Positions 34,551 through 43,250 of a DNA stretch of 64,000 nucleotides are shown one piece after another. Origin of the DNA: Paenibacillus sp. FSL K6-3182 (GTDB taxonomy: Bacteria > Bacillota > Bacilli > Paenibacillales > Paenibacillaceae); the NCBI RefSeq assembly GCF_037976325.1, contig NZ_CP150265.1:4273501-4337500 (forward strand), given 5' to 3'. The notes below the pieces were generated by a model, which worked only from the letters and a program-made list of their open reading frames with translations, did not search any database and had not been told where the DNA came from. A program made the translations under genes and the position numbers. Within the stretch, counting starts at the first letter, position 1. Each line of letters opens with the position of its first letter.

Positions 34551-36310
34551 GTTGTGCCCTCCTCTCCTTCCGGGAATGACTTCATGGGTAAGCGAACTTC
34601 GACTCGAGCCCCGCCTGAATGAAGATTAAGAAAGGTAAGGTCCGCTTTTCCGCCATACAATAGCTCCAGTCTGCGCCATGCATTCCAGATGCCATGCCTG
34701 CTGCCGTCCTCACGCTCCAAGTTCCTCTTCTCATTTAAGAGCTGCAGCAGCTCTGGGGTAAATCCTTCTCCGGTATCTTCAATAACGAGTAGAATGCGAG
34801 GCAGCTGACCATCTGATTCCAGCTTTCCATGAATCGATAGCCGGAATGGCGCTTCCAGCGTAAAGGCGTGCTTGATGGCATTCTCCACAAAGGTTTGAAT
34901 CACAAGCGGGGGTATAGCGAGGTTCAGCAGATAAGATGGCACCTCAATTTCACTGCTCAGCTGATCTGGAAACCGCAGCTCCTGAATACGTATATAATTG
35001 CGCATATGCATCAGTTCATCCCCGAGAGAGACGAGTGACACATGACTACGGAAAATGTAACGGAAATAGTCCGAGAGACAGCGCGACATCTCCTGGATTA
35101 ATTCATAATTGCGTACAGCAGCCAAACTGTGCAGCATATTAAGGGAATTTAAATAAAAATGAGGATTAATCGTTGTCTGCAGCTGCCTAAGCTCCGCCTG
35201 CTGTTTGCTTAATTGTTCCTCATAAACATGGATTTTTAGCTCTCTAATGTGGGAAAGCATTTGGTTAAAATGATCGTTAACGACGCGAAATTCTTCGGTT
35301 GAGGCTTTAGATTCTGGAATCCCTTGCATATGCCCTTCACCGATTCGATTCATGGCAGATAGCAGTCTTCTGATCGGAAGCAAAATCATCTTGCGAAGCA
35401 GCACCAAACTCAAGGGAATCAGCAATATAGAACCCACAGAGACAAACCTATTCCAGCTCCAGAGATTGAAAAAACCTTTCAAAATATCTTTCTCCGGTAT
35501 AAGCGCAACCAGTCGGAAACCACCATGCCGGGATCGTTCACCTACCGTCAGATAACGTTCGGGACCACCTGATAAGCTATATCCACCAGAGGCAAAGCTT
35601 AAATCAATTTGTTTTTCGCGAACCACTTCAGCATGCAGCATAGGCTCTCCAGCTTCTGTAGAAAATAGCGAAAAACCGCTCTCGCCTAAATTAATCAGGT
35701 TAAACGGAATGAGAAGTGTGTCCGCCTTGACCCAGGCGCCAACATAAGTGTTGGGAGCTGCCTGAAGCAAGCGGAGAATATAATAGCTGCCATCGATCTG
35801 TCGTACAAGCCAGTCACGCCCCCCAAGCTCAGACTGTGTGGGGGACGCATTCAGCTTACGGGTAACCTCATCGGATACCGCTACTCTTTCCATATAGGAT
35901 GGGCGTGGACTGAATGCTTCTATGAAGCTTGCATCTAGTGTGCTATAAATAAAAAAGCCGTCCACTGCTCCATTACGGGAGTTTTCGTTCCATAGCTGCT
36001 TGGACAGTTGTACCTTTAGCAGTGCCGTCTCGGCTTCTGGCTGCCTTCGGTCCAGCAGCAGCAGGTTCGAGTCAGAAGCCACCATGTTAATTAAGAAGCT
36101 GTCGATTTCATCGAGCAGTCCATCAATTTGATTCATATAGAGGGTGATAAAGCTCTGATTGCTCTCAGCGACTTGCTTACGTACTACTTGAGCGGCATAA
36201 TATTGGTTGAAATTGAGCAGCACAATGAGCGGAACCAAAATGGCGGCTACGCCCACAATGAGTTTGAATCGCATCGTATTTCGAAGCTTGATTCTGCGCT
36301 GTGTATTCAT
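34544..36310 (-). CDS. YesM-type sensor histidine kinase
   Basis: 588 residues. N-terminal membrane helix (LIVGVAAILVPLIVLL), a large extracellular sensor region, a second helix near residue 285-310 (GSILLIPLSLVLL), HAMP-like linker (MNRIGEGHMQGIPE), then the YesM phosphotransfer region with QTTINPHFYLNSLNML (His in NPHFYLN) and a HATPase domain with VETFVENAIKHAF, DTGEGF and a final GGARVEVRLP. ATG at 36310 overlaps the TetR stop (ATGA) with GGGAAAAGCA before it. It should sense a sugar or its bound binding protein and phosphorylate the partner at 32943. Confidence 0.93.
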   Translation of the reverse strand: MNTQRRIKLRNTMRFKLIVGVAAILVPLIVLLNFNQYYAAQVVRKQVAESNQSFITLYMNQIDGLLDEIDSFLINMVASDSNLLLLDRRQPEAETALLKVQLSKQLWNENSRNGAVDGFFIYSTLDASFIEAFSPRPSYMERVAVSDEVTRKLNASPTQSELGGRDWLVRQIDGSYYILRLLQAAPNTYVGAWVKADTLLIPFNLINLGESGFSLFSTEAGEPMLHAEVVREKQIDLSFASGGYSLSGGPERYLTVGERSRHGGFRLVALIPEKDILKGFFNLWSWNRFVSVGSILLIPLSLVLLRKMILLPIRRLLSAMNRIGEGHMQGIPESKASTEEFRVVNDHFNQMLSHIRELKIHVYEEQLSKQQAELRQLQTTINPHFYLNSLNMLHSLAAVRNYELIQEMSRCLSDYFRYIFRSHVSLVSLGDELMHMRNYIRIQELRFPDQLSSEIEVPSYLLNLAIPPLVIQTFVENAIKHAFTLEAPFRLSIHGKLESDGQLPRILLVIEDTGEGFTPELLQLLNEKRNLEREDGSRHGIWNAWRRLELLYGGKADLTFLNLHSGGARVEVRLPMKSFPEGEEGTTC

Positions 36311-36939
36311 TGCTTTTCCCATAGGCTAAGCAGAAAATCCTTATAACGCGCATTCTGCTCCAGCTCTTCTGCCTTGGTTGCGTCACCGTTCTGCCGGCAA
36401 ATCAAGACAGACTTTTGTAAATAAATGAAGTACAAATGTGTAATCATTCGCGTCCGTTCGATCCAAGCCAGCTTCTCATCATTAGGAATTTCGGCTGCGC
36501 GCTCAGTGGCAAAAGCACTCATCGACAAGCGTGTCTCCTCGCTGATCAGCTCCTTGAATGCCTCCAGTTCCGCCGGATTCTTGCCCATACTGGCGTAATA
36601 CACACTAAAGAGCGAATCATAATAGAGAAGATCTGGCTGGTGCTCTCTTAACCACAAATACTTGTCGAGAATGGCTTCAATAGAAGCACGCGGGGATTTA
36701 AAATCGAACTCCACCAGCAAGCGTCCGAACATGCGCTTCAGATTATCTACATACACTTCAGTGGCCAGCTCCTCCTTATCCTTAAAATGATGGTACAAGG
36801 TACGTCTGGATGCGCCTGAGCGGGTAGCAACGAGTACCAAATCCGCACCCTCAATCCCCTTCTCGCAAAAGGCGGCCAGCGCCGCCTCTTTAATCATTTC
36901 TCTGGTAAGCTGCAGTTGTTTCTCTCTAAGCTTCATCAT
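36307..36939 (-). CDS. TetR family transcriptional regulator
   Basis: 210 residues. The N-terminal helix-turn-helix is complete: KEAALAAFCEKGIEGADLVLVATRSGASRRTLYHHFKDKEELATEVY (conserved RRTLYHHFKDKEEL recognition helix). The C-terminal ligand domain is helical with no recognised specificity. ATG at 36939 after ATAGGGGAGCAC, 8 bases from the pectin-acetylesterase-like gene; overlaps the kinase gene by 4 bases. Embedded in the operon it probably controls. The palindrome at 39125-39144 at the operon's transcription start is a candidate operator. Confidence 0.9.
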   Translation of the reverse strand: MMKLREKQLQLTREMIKEAALAAFCEKGIEGADLVLVATRSGASRRTLYHHFKDKEELATEVYVDNLKRMFGRLLVEFDFKSPRASIEAILDKYLWLREHQPDLLYYDSLFSVYYASMGKNPAELEAFKELISEETRLSMSAFATERAAEIPNDEKLAWIERTRMITHLYFIYLQKSVLICRQNGDATKAEELEQNARYKDFLLSLWEKQ

Positions 36940-36947
36940 GTGCTCCC

Positions 36948-38153
36948 CTATCCTGTAGTGCTAAGCTCTTCAGCAGCACTCGGGCCCGCTTCTGCATCGT
37001 TATGCAGGAAGCGTGTGCCTCGAGAGCTGCGTTCTTGCTTGTGAATAATGCTATCCAGCCATGCCACTAATTTCTGCCCTTCCTCCTCAGCCTCATAGAA
37101 GGCTTGCATCGGCAGCAGCGTATGCGGAGTCGTGTGATTCTCCTTATCATAGCCGTATTCTGTAAGAAAATAATAAAAATTAGGCAGTTGTTCGTCAAGC
37201 TGGCGGGTAGCCGCTCGAAACTGCTGGCTCCATGCCTCCAAACTTTGCGGGTCAATATCGTCTCCTTTGCCATTAAGACGGTTCTGGAATGAGGTGAGAA
37301 CCTTGTCATTAATCGTACAAGCATGCATGAGCACAGCATGAGCAGGCATGGCCTTCGCATTGTGGCGGAACGCCGCCCCAATCATATCGGTCTCCATCGG
37401 AAATGCGAACTGGCGTGTGAAATCAGTATTCCACTGCTTGTTTACAATACTCGGCCATTGCTTGGAAGCAAGGAAGGAGCTGTCAGAGAGATGATAGATT
37501 TCTGCATCTGCATAATGGCTCGCAATGTCACTGGCATAGAAGGCTGAACCAAACCCACCAGCACTGGAGCCTGTAATCAGAAGCTTATCCGGTGTGTCGA
37601 AATTAGCATACACCCATTGCAGCGCTTCCTCCACATTATTCCTGCCATTATGACGGATATGCCGCACCTTCTTTCCCTTCTCATCGCTGTAAGTAACTGC
37701 AGCATTGCCGGTATGGAAGTCAGCTGAGACATAAGGAATGAAGACGACATTCCACTCGGAGAACGGGTTGTCTGGACGTTGATCGAAGATCCCACGATGC
37801 ATATTAAAGATGTAGAACGGAATTCGGGCGAAATAATAGCCAAATTGCCCGTACTTGAGATAAGAACGCAGGGACAACGGGATCTTCGCTGTCTCTGCAT
37901 CCCAGCAGGCCCCGCCCCCGCAGAAATAGACCATCAAATTTCGGCTGCTGCCTTTGCGAGAATACAAGCAAAACGTTGAACCATCTGTGGCCATTGTCTG
38001 CTTGCTAAGCTTTACCTTGTTCCACTTGCCCGGTTTCGTATCACGGAAGCTATTCATTTGGCTTGGTCTTTTGAAAACCTTACGGCTGACAAAGACAATG
38101 GAAAGGACTGCCACTGCAACAATAAAAAAGAATGTTCGCTTCAGCCTTTGCAT
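36948..38153 (-). CDS. Pectin-acetylesterase-like serine hydrolase
   Basis: 401 residues with one N-terminal membrane helix (FFFIVAVAVLSIVFV), so anchored with the enzyme outside or secreted. The body matches the plant/bacterial PAE family: YFCGGGACWDAETA (oxyanion and disulfide region), nucleophile motif ITGSSAGGFGSAF with catalytic Ser, and a late His in the DNEKENHTTPHT-like region. These enzymes remove acetyl groups from pectin, which exposes it to lyases and glycosidases. It overlaps the upstream hydrolase gene by 13 bases (ATG after GAGGGGAATTAGC). The family is clear; pectin specificity is inferred. Confidence 0.82.
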   Translation of the reverse strand: MQRLKRTFFFIVAVAVLSIVFVSRKVFKRPSQMNSFRDTKPGKWNKVKLSKQTMATDGSTFCLYSRKGSSRNLMVYFCGGGACWDAETAKIPLSLRSYLKYGQFGYYFARIPFYIFNMHRGIFDQRPDNPFSEWNVVFIPYVSADFHTGNAAVTYSDEKGKKVRHIRHNGRNNVEEALQWVYANFDTPDKLLITGSSAGGFGSAFYASDIASHYADAEIYHLSDSSFLASKQWPSIVNKQWNTDFTRQFAFPMETDMIGAAFRHNAKAMPAHAVLMHACTINDKVLTSFQNRLNGKGDDIDPQSLEAWSQQFRAATRQLDEQLPNFYYFLTEYGYDKENHTTPHTLLPMQAFYEAEEEGQKLVAWLDSIIHKQERSSRGTRFLHNDAEAGPSAAEELSTTG

Positions 38154-39103
38154 GCTAATTCCCCTCTTCTCTCATAATTAACAGCCTTCAGTCCTTGTGA
38201 ATGGACACCGCTCCAGCCTTTATTGCGGTACAGCTCCGGATGCTCTCCAGTAAAAGCTGCCGCTGCATCTGAATCATCGGCCAACCGATAACGCAGCCAT
38301 GCGGTCAAATAACCTCTATGCATGCCGCCCTGCCCCATGCTCTCTAGATGATGAGCCGCTCTCGTCATCGCCATAACAGCTGCTTGGCCTGATCGAACCG
38401 CTGCGTAGGCACTCCGATTGGAGGACTTTGGCGAGATCATAAAGTCATGTGTTCCCGCCATGAAAAATAATGCAGCAGTTTGCGTTTCGATCTTATAAAT
38501 ATCCTTGGATTCACACCACATCTGAGCAGGCAGCGCAATCGTAACCACCGTCTGAAGCGGCTCATCCAGATAATTCTCTGCATTCAGGACCCCTGTCGCG
38601 CCTTGGGAATGACCCACTGCACCAATGCGGTCTATCAGCAGCTTGCGATAAAAAGGGCTCGCAGGATTAGCATTCTCCTGCAGGGCATAACGGACCGTAT
38701 CTGCAACTTCTCGGCCTGTGCCCGTATGACGGCAATAGCTGTCGATTACAACAAAGCCCCACGTCGCCAAATGAAGCAGCAGCGCATCATAATTCTCAGG
38801 CTGAGCATCCGACCCATTGCCCCAAACAATAACAGGACAAGCTTCGTCCATCTCCTCCGGGCAATAGATTTTGTATTGCGGATTCCCATCCTCTTCCTTA
38901 ATTACCACACTTCTACTACGATGCGGCCCTAGTTCGCCATAACACTGCTCCACAGGTTCTGGCTGATAGTGGTAAAGCCACCTTCGTAATTTAAGCGGAT
39001 ACATCATTAGCAGATAGACCGGAATTAAAATCCACTTTACCCAGGAGCGGGAAGCTGGCTTCTCTGATGTTATCATCCGTGCTTGCCATCCTCTCATTTT
39101 CAT
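38141..39103 (-). CDS. Alpha/beta hydrolase, dienelactone-hydrolase/PETase-like, membrane anchored
   Basis: 320 residues with an N-terminal hydrophobic segment (WILIPVYLLMMYPL). The esterase core shows PVIVWGNGSDAQPENYDALL (oxyanion loop), nucleophile elbow AVGHSQGATGV (Ser), acid in AGTHDFM and a C-terminal His in AAHHLES, all expected for the dienelactone hydrolase or cutinase-like branch. Start: ATG 39103 has little ribosome site; ATG at 39076 (MITSEKP) lies after GAGAGGATGG and may be the true start. First gene of the PUL operon. It could remove an ester decoration from pectin; the substrate is not readable. Confidence 0.8.
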   Translation of the reverse strand: MKMRGWQARMITSEKPASRSWVKWILIPVYLLMMYPLKLRRWLYHYQPEPVEQCYGELGPHRSRSVVIKEEDGNPQYKIYCPEEMDEACPVIVWGNGSDAQPENYDALLLHLATWGFVVIDSYCRHTGTGREVADTVRYALQENANPASPFYRKLLIDRIGAVGHSQGATGVLNAENYLDEPLQTVVTIALPAQMWCESKDIYKIETQTAALFFMAGTHDFMISPKSSNRSAYAAVRSGQAAVMAMTRAAHHLESMGQGGMHRGYLTAWLRYRLADDSDAAAAFTGEHPELYRNKGWSGVHSQGLKAVNYERRGELACKG

Positions 39104-39124
39104 TTCACATTACACCAAGATCAC

Positions 39125-39144
39125 TTACTGCACACCGTGTGTAA
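39125..39144. promoter_or_regulatory. Palindrome at the PUL transcription start, candidate TetR operator
   Basis: TTACTGCACACCGTGTGTAA is an imperfect inverted repeat with the central CACACCGTGTG part perfect. It begins about 5 bases after the -10 element of the promoter at 39149, i.e. over the transcription start. The operon encodes a TetR protein, the most obvious binder. Binding is inferred. Confidence 0.65.
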
Positions 39145-39148
39145 TGAA

Positions 39149-39177
39149 AGTATAATAAAGGACACCACCACTGTCAA
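39149..39177 (-). promoter_or_regulatory. Promoter of the pectin/rhamnogalacturonan operon
   Basis: On the minus strand TTGACA (39172-39177, perfect) and TATACT (39149-39154) are 17 bases apart, 46 bases upstream of the first gene. No other terminator or strong promoter interrupts the nine genes down to 26778, although internal promoters are possible. Confidence 0.78.
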
Positions 39178-39410
39178 TGCTGGATTTGTGAAGTTGCGTA
39201 TTGTTATGTCTAGTGACGATAATAGGGCGGAAAAGAGTAGCGTGTTCAGGCTTTTGTGTGGAGGGGAATCCTAATCCTTTAATCGTGGCGTTGTTGAGGG
39301 TTCTGGAGAGGATAGGGCTATTGGACCTTCGCCAATAGCACTTTCTTGTACCGTTTCAGTCTCATCGTTCGGTCTTTGTTTCCTATACCGTTGCTTGCTT
39401 ATAACGCATA

Positions 39411-39447
39411 AAAGGCCGGAATCACCTTAATGTGACTACCAGCCTTT
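39411..39447 (-). terminator. Terminator after the ger operon
   Basis: AAAGGC (39411-39416) pairs with GCCTTT (39442-39447) with inner GG/CC and CAC/GTG pairs. It lies 6 bases after the gerC-type stop codon. On the minus strand the stem ends in CCTTTTATG. Confidence 0.65.
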
Positions 39448-39452
39448 ATGAC

Positions 39453-40592
39453 TCAAGAAGTAAAATTCGTATGATCTATTCTCGTATGCACCTGTATGTC
39501 AAATTTCACTTCCGGATAGTACTCCTCCCAATTATCCTTCATTTTACGCCAATATTTTGGCTGCTTACGATGAATCATTTCTCCTATCCCTAGCATATCA
39601 ACCTTATTTTTCTTGGAAAATTGGATAAACCGATCGATCTCTTGGGTAATGCTTTCATTTAGCGCTCTCTCCCAAGCGGCTACCTCTTTCGAATCGATCT
39701 TCGTATCTGCGCATTGTAAACTAGTTAAATTCAGATCCGCATAAATTTCTATTTTGACAATTGCTTTGAGCTGCTGATCCACATTAGGATGTATGACGCT
39801 GCGGTTATTAATGTTTTCAAATGTCAGCATCTCCTTCTTTCGCCCGCACCCGATCGTTTCGGAAGAACCATTCATCTGGCCTGAAGCACGAAGGAAACCT
39901 TTTGTCTCCTGTACATGCAAGAAACCGACGAGATGATCACCTTTAAAAGCAAAAAGTCCCTTCGTCTGCAACAATTGAAGTTTTTTATCTACCTGGTCAC
40001 TAACAATCTCTACCGACGGAATGCTTATGTCTTTGTACTGGTTAATTAATTCTTGATAGACATCAATGAAAGTAGTTTTATGGGTTAAGGCCGTCGTGTT
40101 CCCTCCCTCGGATAAACCCCTTAGTGCTTGAGAAGATATGGATACGTTTGGCATAGATACTTTTAACGCTTCAAAGGCAGTACCTTCCTTTACGTATACT
40201 AAAGTTGAATTCCTAAATTGTCTTAACCGTCGGATATCCTCTAACATCTTATCAATTCCGCTCCTGGCTAGGTCCGCACTAAATATAATGGCCGACGTGT
40301 GGCCCCAAAGCAGCGTTCGGTCCGATTTCGATCTCATGAGACGGGCGGCCTCGAATAAGCTTCTACCCTCCGTGGATAAAAAAAACGTTCGCTCCTGCAT
40401 CCCCTTCGGCTGTTGTCCGCCAGTTGTCAGCCTCGCAATTTCAGCCGTTAATCTAACCGCACCGTTCTCCCCTTTGTCAATGGCAATGGAATGTACAATA
40501 TGGAGCTCGTTAAGCTCCATACTGCCCTTGCAGCCCGTATTAATAAAACAAACAACAATTACCGCGACAGCAAACCATTTTCTTGCTTTCAT
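39453..40592 (-). CDS. Spore germination receptor C subunit (Ger(x)C lipoprotein)
   Basis: 379 residues. Signal peptide with lipobox FINTGCKG. The protein has the Ger(x)C layout: N-terminal region with SIAIDKGENGAVRLTAEIA, and a C-terminal domain with HPNVDQQLKAIVKIEIYADLNLT and QKFSKKNK-type helix near the end. It sits outside the inner spore membrane, bound to the A and B subunits. ATG at 40592 overlaps the A-subunit stop (ATGA). Third and last gene of the AB-AA-AC operon, which would respond to an unknown germinant. Confidence 0.93.
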   Translation of the reverse strand: MKARKWFAVAVIVVCFINTGCKGSMELNELHIVHSIAIDKGENGAVRLTAEIARLTTGGQQPKGMQERTFFLSTEGRSLFEAARLMRSKSDRTLLWGHTSAIIFSADLARSGIDKMLEDIRRLRQFRNSTLVYVKEGTAFEALKVSMPNVSISSQALRGLSEGGNTTALTHKTTFIDVYQELINQYKDISIPSVEIVSDQVDKKLQLLQTKGLFAFKGDHLVGFLHVQETKGFLRASGQMNGSSETIGCGRKKEMLTFENINNRSVIHPNVDQQLKAIVKIEIYADLNLTSLQCADTKIDSKEVAAWERALNESITQEIDRFIQFSKKNKVDMLGIGEMIHRKQPKYWRKMKDNWEEYYPEVKFDIQVHTRIDHTNFTS

Positions 40593-42046
40593 CTTTGCTT
40601 ACCCGAGAATCGCCTGTTTTGAATCGAACGAAACAATCCGGGCCGTTTATTGCTCATGGAATGCGGCCTACGAACGATAATGTCCGTTAATTCTTCGAAC
40701 TTAAATGGTGAAGCAGGTCCCAAATAAGGTATGCCGAAAGAGCGAAGCGAAGCGAGGTACGTCAAGAGCATAATGATTCCAATCATCACTCCGACATATC
40801 CTAGCAAGGAAGCAAGCAGCGTCATTCCGAACTGAAGCATACGAATGACATAGTTAACAGCCGTAGGAGGCAGCGTAAACGTGCAAATTCCGGTTAGAGC
40901 AGCGACGATAACCATAATGGGGGATACGATTCCAGCTGCTACGGCTGCTTGCCCCAATATGAGGGCGCCTACGATGCTGACAGCTTGTCCGACCTGCTTC
41001 GGCATGCGGATGCCCGCTTCGCGCATAATTTCGAAAGCGATCATCATCATGAAGCTTTCCACCACCGCCGGAAAAGGAACAGGCTCTTTCGCCGATGCTA
41101 TGCTCTGCAGTAACGTCGTCGGTACCAGCTCATGGTGAAACGTAACCGTAGCTACGTAAAAGGCAGGAAGCAGCATGCCGATCATTGCGCTGAGAAATCG
41201 AATTAGGCGCATCACAGAGCCTATATAGTAATTCCAGGCGTAGTCCTCGCTCACTTGGAATGCTTGCAAAAAAACGAACGGCAGAAGCATTACAAAAGGC
41301 GTTCCTTGCACAATGACCGCAATTCTGCCGTCAAGCAATGCGCCGATAACTCGATCAGGCCTCTCTGTCGATTCAATTAACGGAAATAAGGTCCCGCGGT
41401 TATCGGTAATCCACTCCTCCACGTAGTTGCCTTCCAGTATCGTATCCGCTGGAATTTCGCTGATTCTTAAGTGGACTTCCTTTAAAATTTCCGGATTCGT
41501 TATTCCACCAAGTGACAGAATGATGAGGTTTGTTTTACTCAAGTGACCTACCTTGCGGTATTCAACCTTTAAGATGGGAGACGGAAAATGATAACGGATT
41601 AAAGCTAGATTATTGGTCAAGGACTCCGTAAATCCGCTTCTTGGACCTTTCACTACCGCTTCAGTTACCGGTTCATCCACGCTTCGCAGTTGAATTCCGA
41701 GCGTATTGATGGATATCGCATATTCTTTTTCATCAAAAAGTAGTACCGATAGGCCAGCCGCAAGAGAGTCCGCGGCATCCTCGATGGTGTAGACCTTCTC
41801 GTCCATTTGGAAAGCAGTCAGCAGGTTTTCGTCTTCTTTATATCGAATCAGCATAAGATCAAGCTTCCTCGTATCAGTCATTTCATTTAGATAACATACC
41901 GTAGCAGACTGGCCCTGACTAAGGGTGGAATGAACCATAACCAGATCATCCGTCGCTTGCATGTATTCCTTTAGCAATCGTTTGTTATCGCAAACGTTGC
42001 TCGTGAGCTTTGTTTTGTTGTTACTGTTGTTGCCCACAGCATTCAC
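40589..42046 (-). CDS. Spore germination receptor A subunit (GerAA type)
   Basis: 485 residues. Large N-terminal hydrophilic domain with IDGRIAVIVQGTPFVMLLP-like core (here LLDGRIAVIVQGTPFVMLLPFVFLQAF) and EDYAWNYYIGSVMRLIRFLSA, then about five membrane segments and a C-terminal hydrophilic tail (SPFKFEELTDIIVRRP). This is the GerAA/GerKA/GerBA family, thought to act with the B subunit in germinant detection in the inner spore membrane. Probable start GTG 42046, overlapping the B-subunit gene by 26 bases; the ribosome site is weak. Which nutrient it recognises cannot be read. Confidence 0.95.
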   Translation of the reverse strand: MNAVGNNSNNKTKLTSNVCDNKRLLKEYMQATDDLVMVHSTLSQGQSATVCYLNEMTDTRKLDLMLIRYKEDENLLTAFQMDEKVYTIEDAADSLAAGLSVLLFDEKEYAISINTLGIQLRSVDEPVTEAVVKGPRSGFTESLTNNLALIRYHFPSPILKVEYRKVGHLSKTNLIILSLGGITNPEILKEVHLRISEIPADTILEGNYVEEWITDNRGTLFPLIESTERPDRVIGALLDGRIAVIVQGTPFVMLLPFVFLQAFQVSEDYAWNYYIGSVMRLIRFLSAMIGMLLPAFYVATVTFHHELVPTTLLQSIASAKEPVPFPAVVESFMMMIAFEIMREAGIRMPKQVGQAVSIVGALILGQAAVAAGIVSPIMVIVAALTGICTFTLPPTAVNYVIRMLQFGMTLLASLLGYVGVMIGIIMLLTYLASLRSFGIPYLGPASPFKFEELTDIIVRRPHSMSNKRPGLFRSIQNRRFSGKQR

Positions 42047-43142
42047 CTGCTTTTTTTTTCATATTCTCTTTGATCAAAGCAATAAACAGCAGCAAGGCTG
42101 GAATGAATAGCTGAAACATAACAAAATACCAAGCCTGGCTGTCATAAAAGGCAGATAGCTCGATTAATCCCCATACTTTGAACTTGGAGACGATAACAAA
42201 ACCAATGGCCATCGGAATAATGAACATGTGAGGCTTGCGGAGCCGCAGCAATTGTGAAAGACCTTGGTGCGCGGACCAGAAGTATGCCGTTATTTTGATA
42301 AACGAGCTCATCACCCAAACAACAACGAGCGCGGCATCAAACCGTTCTATGTTGCTGAACAGCTTTATATTTTGAATGAGACTAATGCTCGGGTAAGTAA
42401 AGGTTGCCGTCGTCTTGCCCCCAAACAGCATCGTGCACGATAAGATCGACATCAAAAGCAGAAGCAAAGTAATGCCCACGGCACTCATGGCATAAGCAGT
42501 CGTGTGCTTCGTCTTACGAACATGCTGCAGGACCATTGATATAAACATCAAATCACCAAACCATGACATGGAAAGTAAAAGCCCCCTGAGCGGCTGAGCC
42601 AGACCGTTTTCCAGTATTGGAAGCAAATATTCGGGGTGATATTGGTTGATCAGCAGCATGTAGATCAACAAAAAGGTGGTTACCGTAACAAAGAATATTA
42701 TTTCCGAAACACGCGCAAACACTTCAAGGCCATGATAAGCCGCGTACGCACACATGATAGCACCGGCAGACAAATACCAGATCTGCGGAATGAGCGGATT
42801 TAAAACGATAATAAAAAACTGGGAAAACTCGCGTAAAACCCAAGACGTTACGTCAATAAAATAGCAGATAAATAAAAAGGCCATAACGCTTCCGATCCAA
42901 GAACCAAGCAGATGCGTACAAATGGAAATGATATTTTTATTCGGGTAAAGTTGATTGAGCTTCAAAAAAACGAACAAATTTATGAGCCCCATTATTCCTC
43001 CCGCCACTGCCAAGTACCAAGAGTTTCGTTCCGCATAATCGGCAAATGTTGCAGGGGCGTAAAGACTCGAGGTTCCGATCGTTGAAATGACGATTAGGGT
43101 CATCATTTGAAAGTTGCTTATTGTAGTGACACGACGTTCCAT
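42021..43142 (-). CDS. Spore germination receptor B subunit (GerAB type)
   Basis: 373 residues, about ten hydrophobic segments, of the APC/amino acid permease superfamily (GerAB/ArcD/ProY). Start ISNFQMMTLIVISTIGTSSLYAPATFA is the family's first helix with the unwound TIGTS motif that binds the germinant in GerAB. ATG at 43142 after GTAAGGGAGGTTCAAT. It is the first gene of the operon. Gene order B-A-C rather than A-B-C is a known variant in Paenibacillus and Bacillus receptors. Confidence 0.95.
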   Translation of the reverse strand: MERRVTTISNFQMMTLIVISTIGTSSLYAPATFADYAERNSWYLAVAGGIMGLINLFVFLKLNQLYPNKNIISICTHLLGSWIGSVMAFLFICYFIDVTSWVLREFSQFFIIVLNPLIPQIWYLSAGAIMCAYAAYHGLEVFARVSEIIFFVTVTTFLLIYMLLINQYHPEYLLPILENGLAQPLRGLLLSMSWFGDLMFISMVLQHVRKTKHTTAYAMSAVGITLLLLLMSILSCTMLFGGKTTATFTYPSISLIQNIKLFSNIERFDAALVVVWVMSSFIKITAYFWSAHQGLSQLLRLRKPHMFIIPMAIGFVIVSKFKVWGLIELSAFYDSQAWYFVMFQLFIPALLLFIALIKENMKKKAGECCGQQQ

Positions 43143-43166
43143 ATTGAACCTCCCTTACCGATTGCT

Positions 43167-43197
43167 TCATTATGCGCTGTAATTGGTAATTTATTCG
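43167..43197 (-). promoter_or_regulatory. Candidate sigmaG promoter for the ger operon
   Basis: On the minus strand GAATAA (-35-like, within 43191-43197) and CATAATGA (43167-43174) are about 16-17 bases apart, 25 bases before the B-subunit ATG. Both resemble forespore sigmaF/sigmaG elements. A similar CATAATT lies on the plus strand near 43201 for the divergent gene. Forespore expression is inferred. Confidence 0.5.
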
Positions 43198-43250
43198 TAG
43201 CATAATTGGGTTGCGCATAAGGAATAATAGCTCAGAGGTGAGATATCATT

